6,278 bases of DNA from Phycisphaerae bacterium (GCA_002688155.1 NZCH01000096.1:1-6278), one strand, 5' to 3'; positions 1 to 5,736 are shown, numbered from the stretch's first letter. Program-made: numbers and translations. The notes: generated by a model not told the origin, from the letters alone.

Positions 1-503
1 GGCTCGACGCCCGGTACACCGCCGAGCAAAATGCCCCGCCCCATCATCGGGCGTTCCAGATATTTGGCCCCCTCCTGGATTGACATCTTGCCCGCGACCT
101 CACTCATCGGCGTGAGCAAAGGCAGCCTGCCTTGCGCGTCTGTCAGCGTCTCGTACGCCACCGCGTGAATGCCCGCGGACAGGCATGTGTCCGTCAGAGC
201 CCGGTCGGCGGCGAAATGAAAGTACGTGAACACCACCTGCCCGCGTCGCAGCATCGCCAGCTCGTCGCCCACCGGCTCCTTCACTTTCACGATCATGTCC
301 GCGCGTTCGAACAACATCGCCGATCCATCCACCATCGTCGCCCCGGCTGATTCGTACTGCGCGTCATCGTACCCGCTGCCCACCCCCGCGCCGCGTTCGA
401 CCAGCACGCTGTGCCCCTCACGCACTGCCATCGCAGCACCCACGGGCAGCATGGCCACACGGTATTCATCTTCCTTGATTTCGCGGGGAATGCCGATTCG
501 CAC
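1..503 (-). CDS. ald: Alanine dehydrogenase, N-terminal part (3' end beyond window)
   Basis: Catalyses NAD-dependent, reversible oxidative deamination of L-alanine to pyruvate and ammonium in the cytoplasm. Only the first 167 codons are in the window; the family is usually about 370 residues, so the NAD-binding half is missing. The visible part matches the family from the first residues: RIGIPREIKEDEYRVAM at 2-18, then VKVKEP at 71-76, FTYFHFAAD at 91-99, LTPMSEVAG, and a glycine-rich GRGILLGGVPGV stretch at the edge. Arg15, Lys74 and His95 fall where the known substrate-binding and catalytic residues lie. The GTG at 503-501 is chosen because it puts the start exactly at the family's usual Met-Arg-Ile-Gly. 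An in-frame TAA lies 14 codons upstream with no ATG between. No clear Shine-Dalgarno sequence precedes it. It follows iscX on the same strand after 111 bases, so co-transcription is possible but not shown. Confidence 0.95.
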   Translation of the reverse strand, partial: MRIGIPREIKEDEYRVAMLPVGAAMAVREGHSVLVERGAGVGSGYDDAQYESAGATMVDGSAMLFERADMIVKVKEPVGDELAMLRRGQVVFTYFHFAADRALTDTCLSAGIHAVAYETLTDAQGRLPLLTPMSEVAGKMSIQEGAKYLERPMMGRGILLGGVPGVE

Positions 504-614
504 GGGTTTCAGGGTCCGGGTTTCGGGTTGAGGCAGGAGAGCTTAGAGAAAGTGCGCAGAGCAATTCACCGTACAAACCCGCACAAGGCCCCTGACCACA
601 ACCCGGAATCCGGA

Positions 615-869
615 TTACCTGTATGCCGTGGGCGGTGTGTAGCCCGGGTTATCTTCGTCGTGCTCAATGTCCTCGCGTTCCCTGTGCCAGGCCTGTTGGA
701 TCGCCTCGAGGATTTGCTCGTTGACGTTGTGCCCGGACTCGGCTTGAAATCCGTCAAGCGCTTCGACCCGTTCGCGCAATTCGGTGAACTGCATCTGCAG
801 CGGATCCTTGTCCGGATGTGCTTCGTACAACTGGTAACCGATTTCGTCAATGTCAGTCCACGAATACAT
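615..869 (-). CDS. iscX: Fe-S cluster assembly accessory protein IscX
   Basis: This 84-residue acidic protein matches the IscX (YfhJ) family. SWTDIDEIGYQLYEAHPDKDP at the N-terminus, FTELRERVEALDGF in the middle and NEQILEAIQQAW near residue 50-61 follow the order and spacing of E. coli IscX. In E. coli, IscX binds the cysteine desulfurase IscS and iron and modulates Fe-S cluster assembly. The family is about 66 residues, so this copy has a tail of about 18 residues (acidic EDIEHDEDNP, then PPTAYR) with no assigned role. No iscS, iscU, hscA or fdx is nearby, unlike the usual isc operon. It lies 84 bases after dnaN and 111 bases before ald, all on one strand. The ATG at 869 has no good ribosome binding site, but alignment to the family supports it. 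A base element also found near the pilin gene lies just upstream. Confidence 0.88.
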   Translation of the reverse strand: MYSWTDIDEIGYQLYEAHPDKDPLQMQFTELRERVEALDGFQAESGHNVNEQILEAIQQAWHREREDIEHDEDNPGYTPPTAYR

Positions 870-881
870 GTGCAGAGTCAG

Positions 882-907
882 AAAGCCAGAATCCAGGGGT
901 CGAAAAT
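882..907 (-). repeat. Dispersed element copy A, upstream of iscX
   Basis: Read on the minus strand, this stretch is ATTTTCGACCCCTGGATTC followed by TGGCTTT. Apart from a one-base and a three-base gap and two substitutions, the same string occurs at 5688-5715. It sits in the dnaN-iscX gap and ends 12 bases before the iscX ATG, in the same orientation as the gene. It may be a promoter or RNA element, but nothing in the sequence shows which. Confidence 0.5.
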
Positions 908-924
908 CCTTCCGTGATACCCGT

Positions 925-939
925 CAAAAAGGACTTTCC
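925..939 (-). terminator. Weak candidate terminator after dnaN
   Basis: On the minus strand, just after the dnaN stop codon, AGGA-aag-TCCT forms a 4-bp stem with a 3-base loop, with a short run of T directly after it. The stem is short, so at best it would be a leaky terminator that lets some transcription into iscX. Confidence 0.22.
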
Positions 940-953
940 TGCCCTTGGACTTC

Positions 954-2054
954 TCAAAGATTTACGGGCATCACGACATAGAGGAAGTTTGGGCCTGTGC
1001 GCAGGACGCCAGGTTTGTTGCTGGCTTTGAGGTCGAATTGGATTTCGTCGGACTGCACAACCTTGAGTGCGTCGAGGATGAACGAAGGGTTGAAGCCGAT
1101 GTCCACCGCGTCACCCTCGTATTTAGGCATTTCCACGTCGATCTCGGCCTCGCCCATTTCCGGGGCCCGGCTCGAAAGCTTCAGGCCTTTCTCGCCAAAC
1201 GACAAGCGCACGCCTTTGGACTCTTCATTTGTGAGCAAGGCTGCGCGGCGCACCGCGCTGGCGAGCAAGTCGGTATTTAAGGTCGCCTTCTTGTCGCCGT
1301 CGCGCGGAATGACATCGTGGTAAGGTGGGAAGTTGCCCTCGACGAGGTTGGAGGAAAGCGTGGCCGACTCGGTCGCGAATATGACCTGGTTGTCGGTGAG
1401 CTTGATCTTCACCGGTTTGTCCGCTGTGTCCAGTACCCGGTTGAGGATGCCAAGCGTTCGGGTGGGGATGATGACCAAGGTGGACCCGTCGCCGTTAACC
1501 GACTTACACGAGCCTTTGGACATTGCCAGGCGTCGCCCATCGGTTGCGACGACGGTGATCTTGTTCCCCTCGAGCTCAAACAGCACGCCGTTGATCGCGT
1601 AGCGTGAGTTTTCGCGCGCGGTGGCGAACACGGTCTGATTGATCAGCACAGCCAGGTCCGTGGCGGATATTTCGAAATCGCCTTTGCCCGTGAGTTCGGG
1701 CAGCGTGGGGAATTCGCCGACCGGATAGCCGAGCACCTTAAAGTGCGCGTCCTGCCCGCGAATGTGTATCGCGTCGTCTTCAGTGTCCAGCGTGAGCGTC
1801 GGATCGACCGATTCGCGCACGATCTGATTGAGCTTATCGGCGAGGACCAGCACTTCGCCAGGCTCACTGACTTCGACCTGATTAATCGTGACGCGCACGG
1901 CGGCTTCAAGGTCGGTCGCCGCGAGCGTCAATCCGCCGTCTTGGGCAGACAGTTTCACGCACGCCAGCACCGGCTTGGGTGTGCGCGTGATCACCACCGG
2001 GCCGACCATATTCAATGCGTCGAGCAATGCCCCGCGATCGCAGATAACTCTCAT
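954..2054 (-). CDS. dnaN: DNA polymerase III beta subunit (sliding clamp)
   Basis: The clamp dimerises into a ring around DNA and tethers polymerase III and other repair and replication proteins. The protein is 366 residues, the same length as E. coli DnaN, and should form three clamp folds of about 120 residues each. Visible family marks are GYPVGEFPTLP at 109-119, VVATDGRRLA at 168-177 (part of the hydrophobic partner-binding groove), LVEGNFPPYHDVIP at 237-250 and the C-terminal YVVMPVNL. The ATG at 2054 is preferred over an in-frame TTG nine codons upstream. It gives the family's usual N-terminus and has an AGAAGGGA ribosome binding site about 8 bases away. It is transcribed divergently from rpmI. 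No dnaA, recF or gyrB is adjacent. I see no truncation or frameshift. Confidence 0.98.
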   Translation of the reverse strand: MRVICDRGALLDALNMVGPVVITRTPKPVLACVKLSAQDGGLTLAATDLEAAVRVTINQVEVSEPGEVLVLADKLNQIVRESVDPTLTLDTEDDAIHIRGQDAHFKVLGYPVGEFPTLPELTGKGDFEISATDLAVLINQTVFATARENSRYAINGVLFELEGNKITVVATDGRRLAMSKGSCKSVNGDGSTLVIIPTRTLGILNRVLDTADKPVKIKLTDNQVIFATESATLSSNLVEGNFPPYHDVIPRDGDKKATLNTDLLASAVRRAALLTNEESKGVRLSFGEKGLKLSSRAPEMGEAEIDVEMPKYEGDAVDIGFNPSFILDALKVVQSDEIQFDLKASNKPGVLRTGPNFLYVVMPVNL

Positions 2055-2080
2055 GGTGTGATTCCCTTCTCGAATGTGCA

Positions 2081-2109
2081 AGCTTACCCGGCCCAGCGCG
2101 TCAATTCAA
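2081..2109 (-). promoter_or_regulatory. Candidate dnaN promoter
   Basis: On the minus strand, TTGAAT (2109-2104) and TAAGCT (2086-2081) are 17 bases apart. They match the sigma-70 consensus at 4 of 6 and 3 of 6 positions. This would start transcription near 2074, with a short leader of about 20 bases that includes the dnaN ribosome binding site. It is an inference from spacing and partial matches only. Confidence 0.3.
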
Positions 2110-2219
2110 GTGTTTTGTGGGCAATTGGTGGATAGGGTGTCGATTGAGAGCGGCCAGCATCGCGATTCCGCAGGTATATAAATGGCGGGGCGGGAACGAG
2201 GCGGGTTTCACGCAGGGCG

Positions 2220-2247
2220 TTGCGGACACTGAGATTTTGGTTACAAT
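2220..2247 (+). promoter_or_regulatory. Candidate promoter for rpmI-rplT
   Basis: TTGCGG at 2220-2225 and TACAAT at 2242-2247 are separated by 16 bases. TACAAT differs from the ideal -10 box by one base. Transcription would start near 2254 and give a leader of about 28 bases before the rpmI ATG. If so, the ribosomal protein pair has its own promoter rather than being read from an upstream infC. A leader this short leaves little room for the long L20-binding structure known from some infC-rpmI-rplT operons. Confidence 0.5.
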
Positions 2248-2281
2248 GCCCGGCTCGATCATTTGGGGCGGGATGACCGTT

Positions 2282-2494
2282 ATGCCTAAACTCAAGACCC
2301 ATAAAGGGCTGCTCAAGCGCGTGAAGATCACTGGCGGCGGGAAGGTCAAATTCCGCAAGGCGTTCAACGGGCACCTGCGCAGCCACAAGACGGGCGCCAA
2401 GATCCGCGACTTGCGCCTTAAGGCGGTCGCAAAGCCCGGGGATATGAGGCGACTGCGCGCCATGTTGCATCAGCCGATCAGGCCTGCGGGGTAG
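2282..2494 (+). CDS. rpmI: 50S ribosomal protein L35
   Basis: A small, very basic protein of 70 residues in the large ribosomal subunit. The start MPKLKTHKGLLKRVKITGGG and the following KVKFRKAFNGHLRSHKTG, then LRLKAVAKPGDMRRLRAML, follow the L35 pattern along the whole length. The family is typically 64-66 residues, so the PIRPAG tail adds a few residues. The ATG at 2282 is chosen because MPKLKTHK is the standard L35 start. Another ATG three codons earlier (2273) is in frame but lies directly on the G-rich stretch that may serve as the ribosome binding site. rplT follows after 61 bases. The open frame continues upstream to about 2117, but that translation does not resemble any ribosomal protein or IF3 and is probably leader. 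Confidence 0.97.
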   Translation: MPKLKTHKGLLKRVKITGGGKVKFRKAFNGHLRSHKTGAKIRDLRLKAVAKPGDMRRLRAMLHQPIRPAG

Positions 2495-2555
2495 CACGTT
2501 GTGGTTGCACCGCAAGGGCGCACCCGGGATCGTTGCAAGAATTAGGAGCATCACC

Positions 2556-2909
2556 ATGCCACGGGCACGCAAAGGCGCCGCACGACGACAGTCCAAGGTC
2601 CGCTGGTTCAAGCTGGCCAAGGGCAACCGCGGCACGCGCAGCCGCAACTGGCGGCGTATCAAGGAAACGGTCGTCCGCGCCGGCGCGAATGCAACGGGGC
2701 ACCGCCGGCTTCGCAAGCGCGAATACCGCCGGCTGTGGATCCTGCGCGTCAACGCTGCCGTCCGAATGCGCGGCTTAAATTACAGCCAGTTCATCGCCGG
2801 GCTCAAAACCGCGAACATTGCGCTGAACCGCAAGATGCTCAGCGAAATCGCAATCGCCGACCCAGAGGGGTTCGACGCAATTGTCGACAAAGTAAAGGCG
2901 GCGGGGTGA
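2556..2909 (+). CDS. rplT: 50S ribosomal protein L20
   Basis: A 117-residue basic protein that binds 23S rRNA early in assembly of the large subunit; in several bacteria it also represses its own operon. The family pattern is clear: MPRARKG at the start, FKLAKGNRGTRSRNW at about 19-33, RKREYRRLWILRVNAAVRMRGLNYSQFIAGLK in the middle, and LNRKMLSEIAIADPEGFDAIVDKVKAA at the end. The E. coli protein has 118 residues. The ATG at 2556 has a strong AGGAG ribosome binding site 7 bases upstream (ATTAGGAGCATCACC). It follows rpmI after 61 bases and almost certainly shares its transcript. The next gene starts 26 bases after the stop codon. Confidence 0.98.
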   Translation: MPRARKGAARRQSKVRWFKLAKGNRGTRSRNWRRIKETVVRAGANATGHRRLRKREYRRLWILRVNAAVRMRGLNYSQFIAGLKTANIALNRKMLSEIAIADPEGFDAIVDKVKAAG

Positions 2910-2915
2910 GCCCCG
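2902..2915 (+). terminator. GC-rich hairpin over the rplT stop codon
   Basis: CGGGG-tgag-CCCCG forms a 5-bp all-GC stem with a tetraloop holding the rplT TGA. It is followed by GC-rich sequence and a short CTTCTT, not a real T-run. It could be a partial terminator or attenuator between rplT and the LOG gene, or simply a product of base composition. Confidence 0.22.
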
Positions 2916-2935
2916 GCCCCGGCCCTTCTTGTACC

Positions 2936-3673
2936 ATGTCAAATCTAGACGGCGAAGCTTGGCGCATGTTTCGGATCATCAGCGAATTCGCTGAAGGGTT
3001 CGAGGAGATGTCGCAGGTTGAGCCGGCGGTAAGTGTATTTGGGTCGGCGCGGACGAAGCCGGACCATCCGGTTTACCAACAGGCGGTGCAGTGTGGGCGG
3101 AAGTTGGTCGAGCGGGGGTTTTCGGTGATCACCGGTGGCGGGCCGGGGATCATGGAGGCCGCCAACCGCGGCGCGTTCGATGCCAAGGGCAATTCCATCG
3201 GGCTTAATATCGCCCTGCCCATGGAGCAGCAGGGCAACCCTTACCAGACACGTTCGGTCACCTTTCGATATTTCTTTGTACGAAAGGTGATGTTCGTCAA
3301 ATACGCCCGGGCGTTTATCATCTTCCCGGGTGGGTTTGGCACCATGGACGAATTTTTCGAGTCCATGACGCTGATTCAGACGCTCAAGATCGCCCCATTT
3401 CCCGTTGTGTTGATAGGCCGCGATTTCTGGGAGGGACTGCTTGGATGGGTTAAAAGCACGATGCTCGAGGCGTACGGCAACATCAGCGCCGCGGACCTGG
3501 AGCGATTTCGCCTGACCGACGACGTTGACGAGGCGGTGCACATCGTGAGTGACTGCTACGACAACAAATGCTGGTTGGGTCCGCCTCCGCCGGAGATGCC
3601 AGCGGAGGTTGTCGAGCCGACGGCTGAGGGCACGCGTTCGGGCGTGGATCCGAAGCGGCGGCCGGCGATGTGA
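2936..3673 (+). CDS. LOG family protein, TIGR00730 Rossmann-fold (nucleoside 5'-monophosphate phosphoribohydrolase-like)
   Basis: A 245-residue protein of the LOG family. Characterised members cleave the N-glycosidic bond of cytokinin ribotides or other nucleoside monophosphates, releasing base and ribose 5-phosphate; older databases call them lysine decarboxylases. Both signature motifs are present: GGGPGIMEAAN at 67-77 and PGGFGTMDE at 131-139, with the conserved FVRK at 114-117. The opening AVSVFGSARTKPDHPVY and NIALPMEQQGNPY at 91-103 point to the longer bacterial subgroup. The true substrate cannot be read from the sequence. The ATG at 2936 is chosen because EAWRMFRIISEFAEGFE is usually conserved before the Rossmann strand; ATG 2966 is the alternative. 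No ribosome binding site is visible. It starts 26 bases after rplT, so it may depend on read-through from the ribosomal genes. The proline-rich tail after residue 214 is probably disordered. Confidence 0.9.
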   Translation: MSNLDGEAWRMFRIISEFAEGFEEMSQVEPAVSVFGSARTKPDHPVYQQAVQCGRKLVERGFSVITGGGPGIMEAANRGAFDAKGNSIGLNIALPMEQQGNPYQTRSVTFRYFFVRKVMFVKYARAFIIFPGGFGTMDEFFESMTLIQTLKIAPFPVVLIGRDFWEGLLGWVKSTMLEAYGNISAADLERFRLTDDVDEAVHIVSDCYDNKCWLGPPPPEMPAEVVEPTAEGTRSGVDPKRRPAM

Positions 3674-3681
3674 CGCCGGTC
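3660..3681. terminator. Stem-loop at the convergent end of the LOG and SpoIID genes
   Basis: CCGGCG (3662-3667) and CGCCGG (3674-3679) form a perfect 6-bp stem around a 6-base loop that contains the LOG stop codon. One wobble and one more GC pair extend it. It covers the 13-base gap between two genes that run into each other, where a bidirectional terminator is expected. No T-run follows on either strand, so termination by this stem alone is uncertain. Confidence 0.35.
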
Positions 3682-3686
3682 ACCGA

Positions 3687-4982
3687 TTACCGTCGCGCCA
3701 GTTGTCGCGATTTCGGGCGCGCGCCCATCACCGCCTGTCCCAGCGACATTCTCGCACCCGGGTAGTACGTGTTCAGTATCGCACCGTAGTCGCGTCCCTG
3801 GGCGGCCATTGCCTGCGCGCCGAACTGGCACAGCCCGACGCCATGGCCGAACCCGCGCCCGTGCTCGAATCGCACGACCGACCTGATTACGCGGGGCTCG
3901 ACGTGACTGCTGCGTAGCGGCGAACTGGATGCCGGGAGGTCGGGCGACGTGTGATTGCACGCAAAGCGGAACGGTTCAGCGTTTAACTGGAATGCCCGGC
4001 CGCGGTCGTCGGTGATGGTGAATTGGACGGGCCTGCCGGCACGGTTGCGCTCGGTGACGCAAATGTCGCGAATGGACGTTAGCGCTGCGGCCGGATGACC
4101 ACTTTGTTTTGCCCACGTGCTGATTCGTGATGTCAGCCCATGCGCATCGCGATCGATCGGTCCCCATCGGTAGTACTTGCTCGCGACGCACCACGTTCCG
4201 CGCGCTTTGCCGTGCAGCGGTGCGATGTTCTCGCCGGCGGGAAATGCGAAGCGTGCGTCCTGCCCGGCGCCGCCGCATGTGCTCGAGTAATACGCGGGAA
4301 AGATACGTCCGTCCCACGCGAGAACGACTCCCGCCGTGTCGCGGACGGCTCGTCGTGCGGCGTCGTGTGCGTTCAGCCCTCCGTACACCTGACTGGCGGT
4401 CGTCGCTTCGAGGTCAAAGTGTTTATGCCGGCTAGGCGCCAGTTGCGCCAGTGCGTAAGTACGCGCTGCGATCGCCTGCGCACGGTAGGCGTTAATGTGC
4501 CAGTTGGGAGGCAACTCCCCGCCGAGTACGCCCGGCAGGTACGCTTCCACGTGTACATGGGTAACTACGTCATAACGATCGGCCGCAGCACGCGTCGCGA
4601 GCGTCATGGCGCCGGGATATGCGGTGCCATCAACGTGCAGCGGCACGTCTGATTGTGCCGGTTTGATATGCACGCTCGGCGCAGTCAGTCGCATTTTGCT
4701 GCGCTGTGTGGCAATGGCGAACGTTGCGCCGCCACGCGTGATCGTGATCGGCCCGATGAATCGCTTTTGGTGGAGCAGGCAGTTTGTCCGTGTCGGCACG
4801 CCCACGATCAGCCCGCCATCCGACATGAACAACGCGTTGGTGACATTGTCACTGATGCGCACACGAACGATGGGTCCGTCACCCCATCTGCCGGTTTCGG
4901 GACCCGGCCGAGTCTGACACGCCCCCAGCACCGTGACGATCGCGGATGCCAGTACATATGTGATAATCGCCCGTGGTGTCAT
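3687..4982 (-). CDS. SpoIID/LytB domain lipoprotein (putative peptidoglycan lytic transglycosylase)
   Basis: A 431-residue protein with an N-terminal lipoprotein signal: a hydrophobic stretch at about 6-21 ending in the lipobox LGAC, with Cys22 as the predicted lipidated residue. The rest matches the SpoIID/LytB family: VEAYLPGVLGGELPPNW at 145-161, then AYRAQAIAARTYAL at 165-178, TASQVYGG at 195-202, FPAYYSSTCGG at 228-238, and GRGFGHGVGLCQFGAQAMAAQG at 375-396. Glu156 corresponds to the Glu in the family's EMP-like motif, which is catalytic in SpoIID. SpoIID cleaves glycan strands lacking stem peptides during engulfment in sporulating Firmicutes. Here it more likely acts in wall remodelling at the outer membrane or periplasm, which is inference. 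The ATG at 4982 is preferred over the GTG at 5000 because GAGG lies 9 bases before it and it gives a tighter signal peptide. It follows the pilin gene after 103 bases on the same strand. Confidence 0.88.
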   Translation of the reverse strand: MTPRAIITYVLASAIVTVLGACQTRPGPETGRWGDGPIVRVRISDNVTNALFMSDGGLIVGVPTRTNCLLHQKRFIGPITITRGGATFAIATQRSKMRLTAPSVHIKPAQSDVPLHVDGTAYPGAMTLATRAAADRYDVVTHVHVEAYLPGVLGGELPPNWHINAYRAQAIAARTYALAQLAPSRHKHFDLEATTASQVYGGLNAHDAARRAVRDTAGVVLAWDGRIFPAYYSSTCGGAGQDARFAFPAGENIAPLHGKARGTWCVASKYYRWGPIDRDAHGLTSRISTWAKQSGHPAAALTSIRDICVTERNRAGRPVQFTITDDRGRAFQLNAEPFRFACNHTSPDLPASSSPLRSSHVEPRVIRSVVRFEHGRGFGHGVGLCQFGAQAMAAQGRDYGAILNTYYPGARMSLGQAVMGARPKSRQLARR

Positions 4983-5004
4983 AGGTACCGGCCTCAACAC
5001 TGCG

Positions 5005-5026
5005 CATTTAGCTGCGTCGCTAAATG
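5005..5026. promoter_or_regulatory. Perfect 8-bp inverted repeat upstream of the SpoIID gene
   Basis: CATTTAGC (5005-5012) and GCTAAATG (5019-5026) are perfect inverted copies around a 6-base spacer. The repeat ends 22 bases before the SpoIID-family ATG. There is no T-run, so it looks more like a protein-binding operator or a leader hairpin than a terminator for the upstream pilin gene. Confidence 0.4.
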
Positions 5027-5085
5027 GCGGAACATGAAGTTGTATCGGCCGGTGAAAGCGAACGAGTCAAAAGTCTAAAAGTGAT

Positions 5086-5556
5086 TTAATACAGTCTTGT
5101 TGCCACCGAGTCATTGGCGTGGAAGGCGCCGGTTGTTTCGTCGTAGAACCACGCGCTGGTGCCCACGGCGGTGTTCGCGATGTTGGAGGTATTCACATTG
5201 GGGTTCACGGGGATGTCGCGCACGTACGGTCCATGGGGGAAGCCAGCCATTCCTATGGGCGCGGTGACGCCCGATGCGGTCGAGGACAGGGTCAACTGAT
5301 CGATGATATTAGCCAGCGTCGGCACATCGCCGTTGTGCTGGTTCTTGTAGATCTCGATTTGGACACGCATGCGGTACAGATTGCCGCGAATCGTGTTGGC
5401 ACGTGAGTCGCCCGCAACGCCGGAAAACTGCGGTACGACGATCATTGCCAGGATCGCGAGGATCACCACGACGATGAGGATTTCGACCAAAGTAAATCCG
5501 CGGTCTGCCCGTTCCCGGCCAATAAGCGTTGTCTGGTGTGAGAGATGATTTGTCAT
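5086..5556 (-). CDS. Type IV pilin-like / type II secretion pseudopilin with prepilin cleavage site
   Basis: A 156-residue secreted subunit precursor. After a 20-residue basic leader comes the classic prepilin peptidase site, Gly20 followed by FTLVEILIVVVILAILA, with Glu at mature position 5 and a hydrophobic helix to about residue 44 ending VPQF. An amphipathic helix with RMRVQIEIYKNQHNG at 62-76 resembles GspG/PulG major pseudopilins. The C-terminal half has GPYVRDIPVNP and AWFYDETTGAFHAND, a style I associate with planctomycete pseudopilins. It would be processed by a PilD-type peptidase and assembled into a pilus or pseudopilus in the inner membrane. No secretion ATPase, platform or secretin gene is in the window, so it is an orphan here. 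The ATG at 5556 has only a weak GGAA-like site upstream. SpoIID follows on the same strand. Confidence 0.9.
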   Translation of the reverse strand: MTNHLSHQTTLIGRERADRGFTLVEILIVVVILAILAMIVVPQFSGVAGDSRANTIRGNLYRMRVQIEIYKNQHNGDVPTLANIIDQLTLSSTASGVTAPIGMAGFPHGPYVRDIPVNPNVNTSNIANTAVGTSAWFYDETTGAFHANDSVATRLY

Positions 5557-5578
5557 GGCGAACCATTCCGTTGTTAGA

Positions 5579-5595
5579 CCACGATGTAGACGTGG
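5579..5595 (-). repeat. Inverted repeat in the pilin gene leader
   Basis: CCACG and CGTGG are inverted around a 7-base loop, ending 22 bases before the pilin ATG. If transcribed it would be a small hairpin in the 5' leader next to the ribosome binding region. Confidence 0.35.
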
Positions 5596-5614
5596 CGCAG
5601 AATCGCGACATCCA

Positions 5615-5629
5615 GCGCGCTCGGCGCGC
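5615..5629 (-). repeat. GC-rich hairpin in the pilin gene leader
   Basis: GCGCGC (5615-5620) and GCGCGC (5624-5629) pair around a TCG loop. The stem is strong but low in complexity, so chance in GC-rich DNA is possible. Confidence 0.3.
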
Positions 5630-5687
5630 GCATTCCACCCGGTGATGGATCGGCTGATGCCGAGGCGAAATTAGCGCCGGATGTAAA

Positions 5688-5715
5688 AAACCCTGAATCC
5701 TCGAGGGGTCAAAAT
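5688..5715 (-). repeat. Dispersed element copy B, upstream of the pilin gene
   Basis: On the minus strand this reads ATTTTGACCCCT, then CGA, then GGATTCAGGGTTT. It matches copy A (882-907) except for a three-base insertion, one missing base and two substitutions. The copy contains the palindrome CCTCGAGG and a TTGACC that resembles a -35 box. On this strand it is followed by a run of six T. It lies 131 bases before the pilin ATG, so it would be in the far leader or promoter region. Confidence 0.5.
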
Positions 5716-5732
5716 CGGCACCACCCGTGCCG
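5716..5732 (-). promoter_or_regulatory. Inverted repeat resembling a sigma-54 -24/-12 promoter
   Basis: On the minus strand, GGCACG, four bases, then GTGC puts the GG and GC dinucleotides 10 bases apart, as sigma-54 promoters require; the T before GG and the first T of TTGC are missing. Sigma-54 controls pilin genes in some bacteria such as Myxococcus and Pseudomonas. However, the same bases form a perfect inverted repeat (CGGCAC, 5-base loop, GTGCCG), which by itself could produce the resemblance. A start here would give a leader of about 150 bases. Confidence 0.25.
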
Positions 5733-5736
5733 CTGT

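Larger units (their letters stand above)
2055..2281. other. Divergent intergenic region between dnaN and rpmI
   Basis: This 227-base region separates two divergent essential genes. Besides the two candidate promoters listed separately, it holds an AT-rich TATATAAAT at 2175-2183 without a well-spaced -35 partner on either strand. The rpmI frame stays open through much of it, but the encoded peptide resembles nothing I know. I see no tRNA, small RNA structure or gene remnant. Confidence 0.6.

Noticed and set aside
607..616. Palindrome AATCCGGATT at the iscX stop codon as a terminator
   Set aside because: A 10-base perfect palindrome has no loop to form a hairpin and no T-run follows; chance or a protein site is as likely.
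411..917. Plus-strand open frame of 168 codons
   Set aside because: It lies antisense to the iscX gene and the start of ald, has an arginine- and proline-rich composition without any family pattern, and runs across the gaps between real genes.
2127..2135. DnaA-box-like CTATCCACC near dnaN, suggesting a replication origin
   Set aside because: It has two mismatches to TTATCCACA, occurs singly, and neither dnaA nor an AT-rich unwinding region is present.
2117..2281. N-terminal extension of the rpmI frame, possibly a remnant of infC
   Set aside because: The translation has no IF3 features, and L35 starts cleanly at 2282 downstream of a good promoter that would itself lie inside the extension.
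2735..2935. Long N-terminal extension of the LOG frame overlapping rplT
   Set aside because: These codons are rplT read in another frame; the LOG family homology begins only after about 2936.
2936..3673. Lysine decarboxylase annotation
   Set aside because: The GGGPGIME and PGGFGTMDE motifs define the LOG phosphoribohydrolase family; the decarboxylase name is a historical misannotation.
4140..4652. Plus-strand open frame of 170 codons
   Set aside because: It is fully antisense to the SpoIID-family gene, whose motifs are well conserved in the opposite frame; long antisense frames are common in GC-rich DNA.
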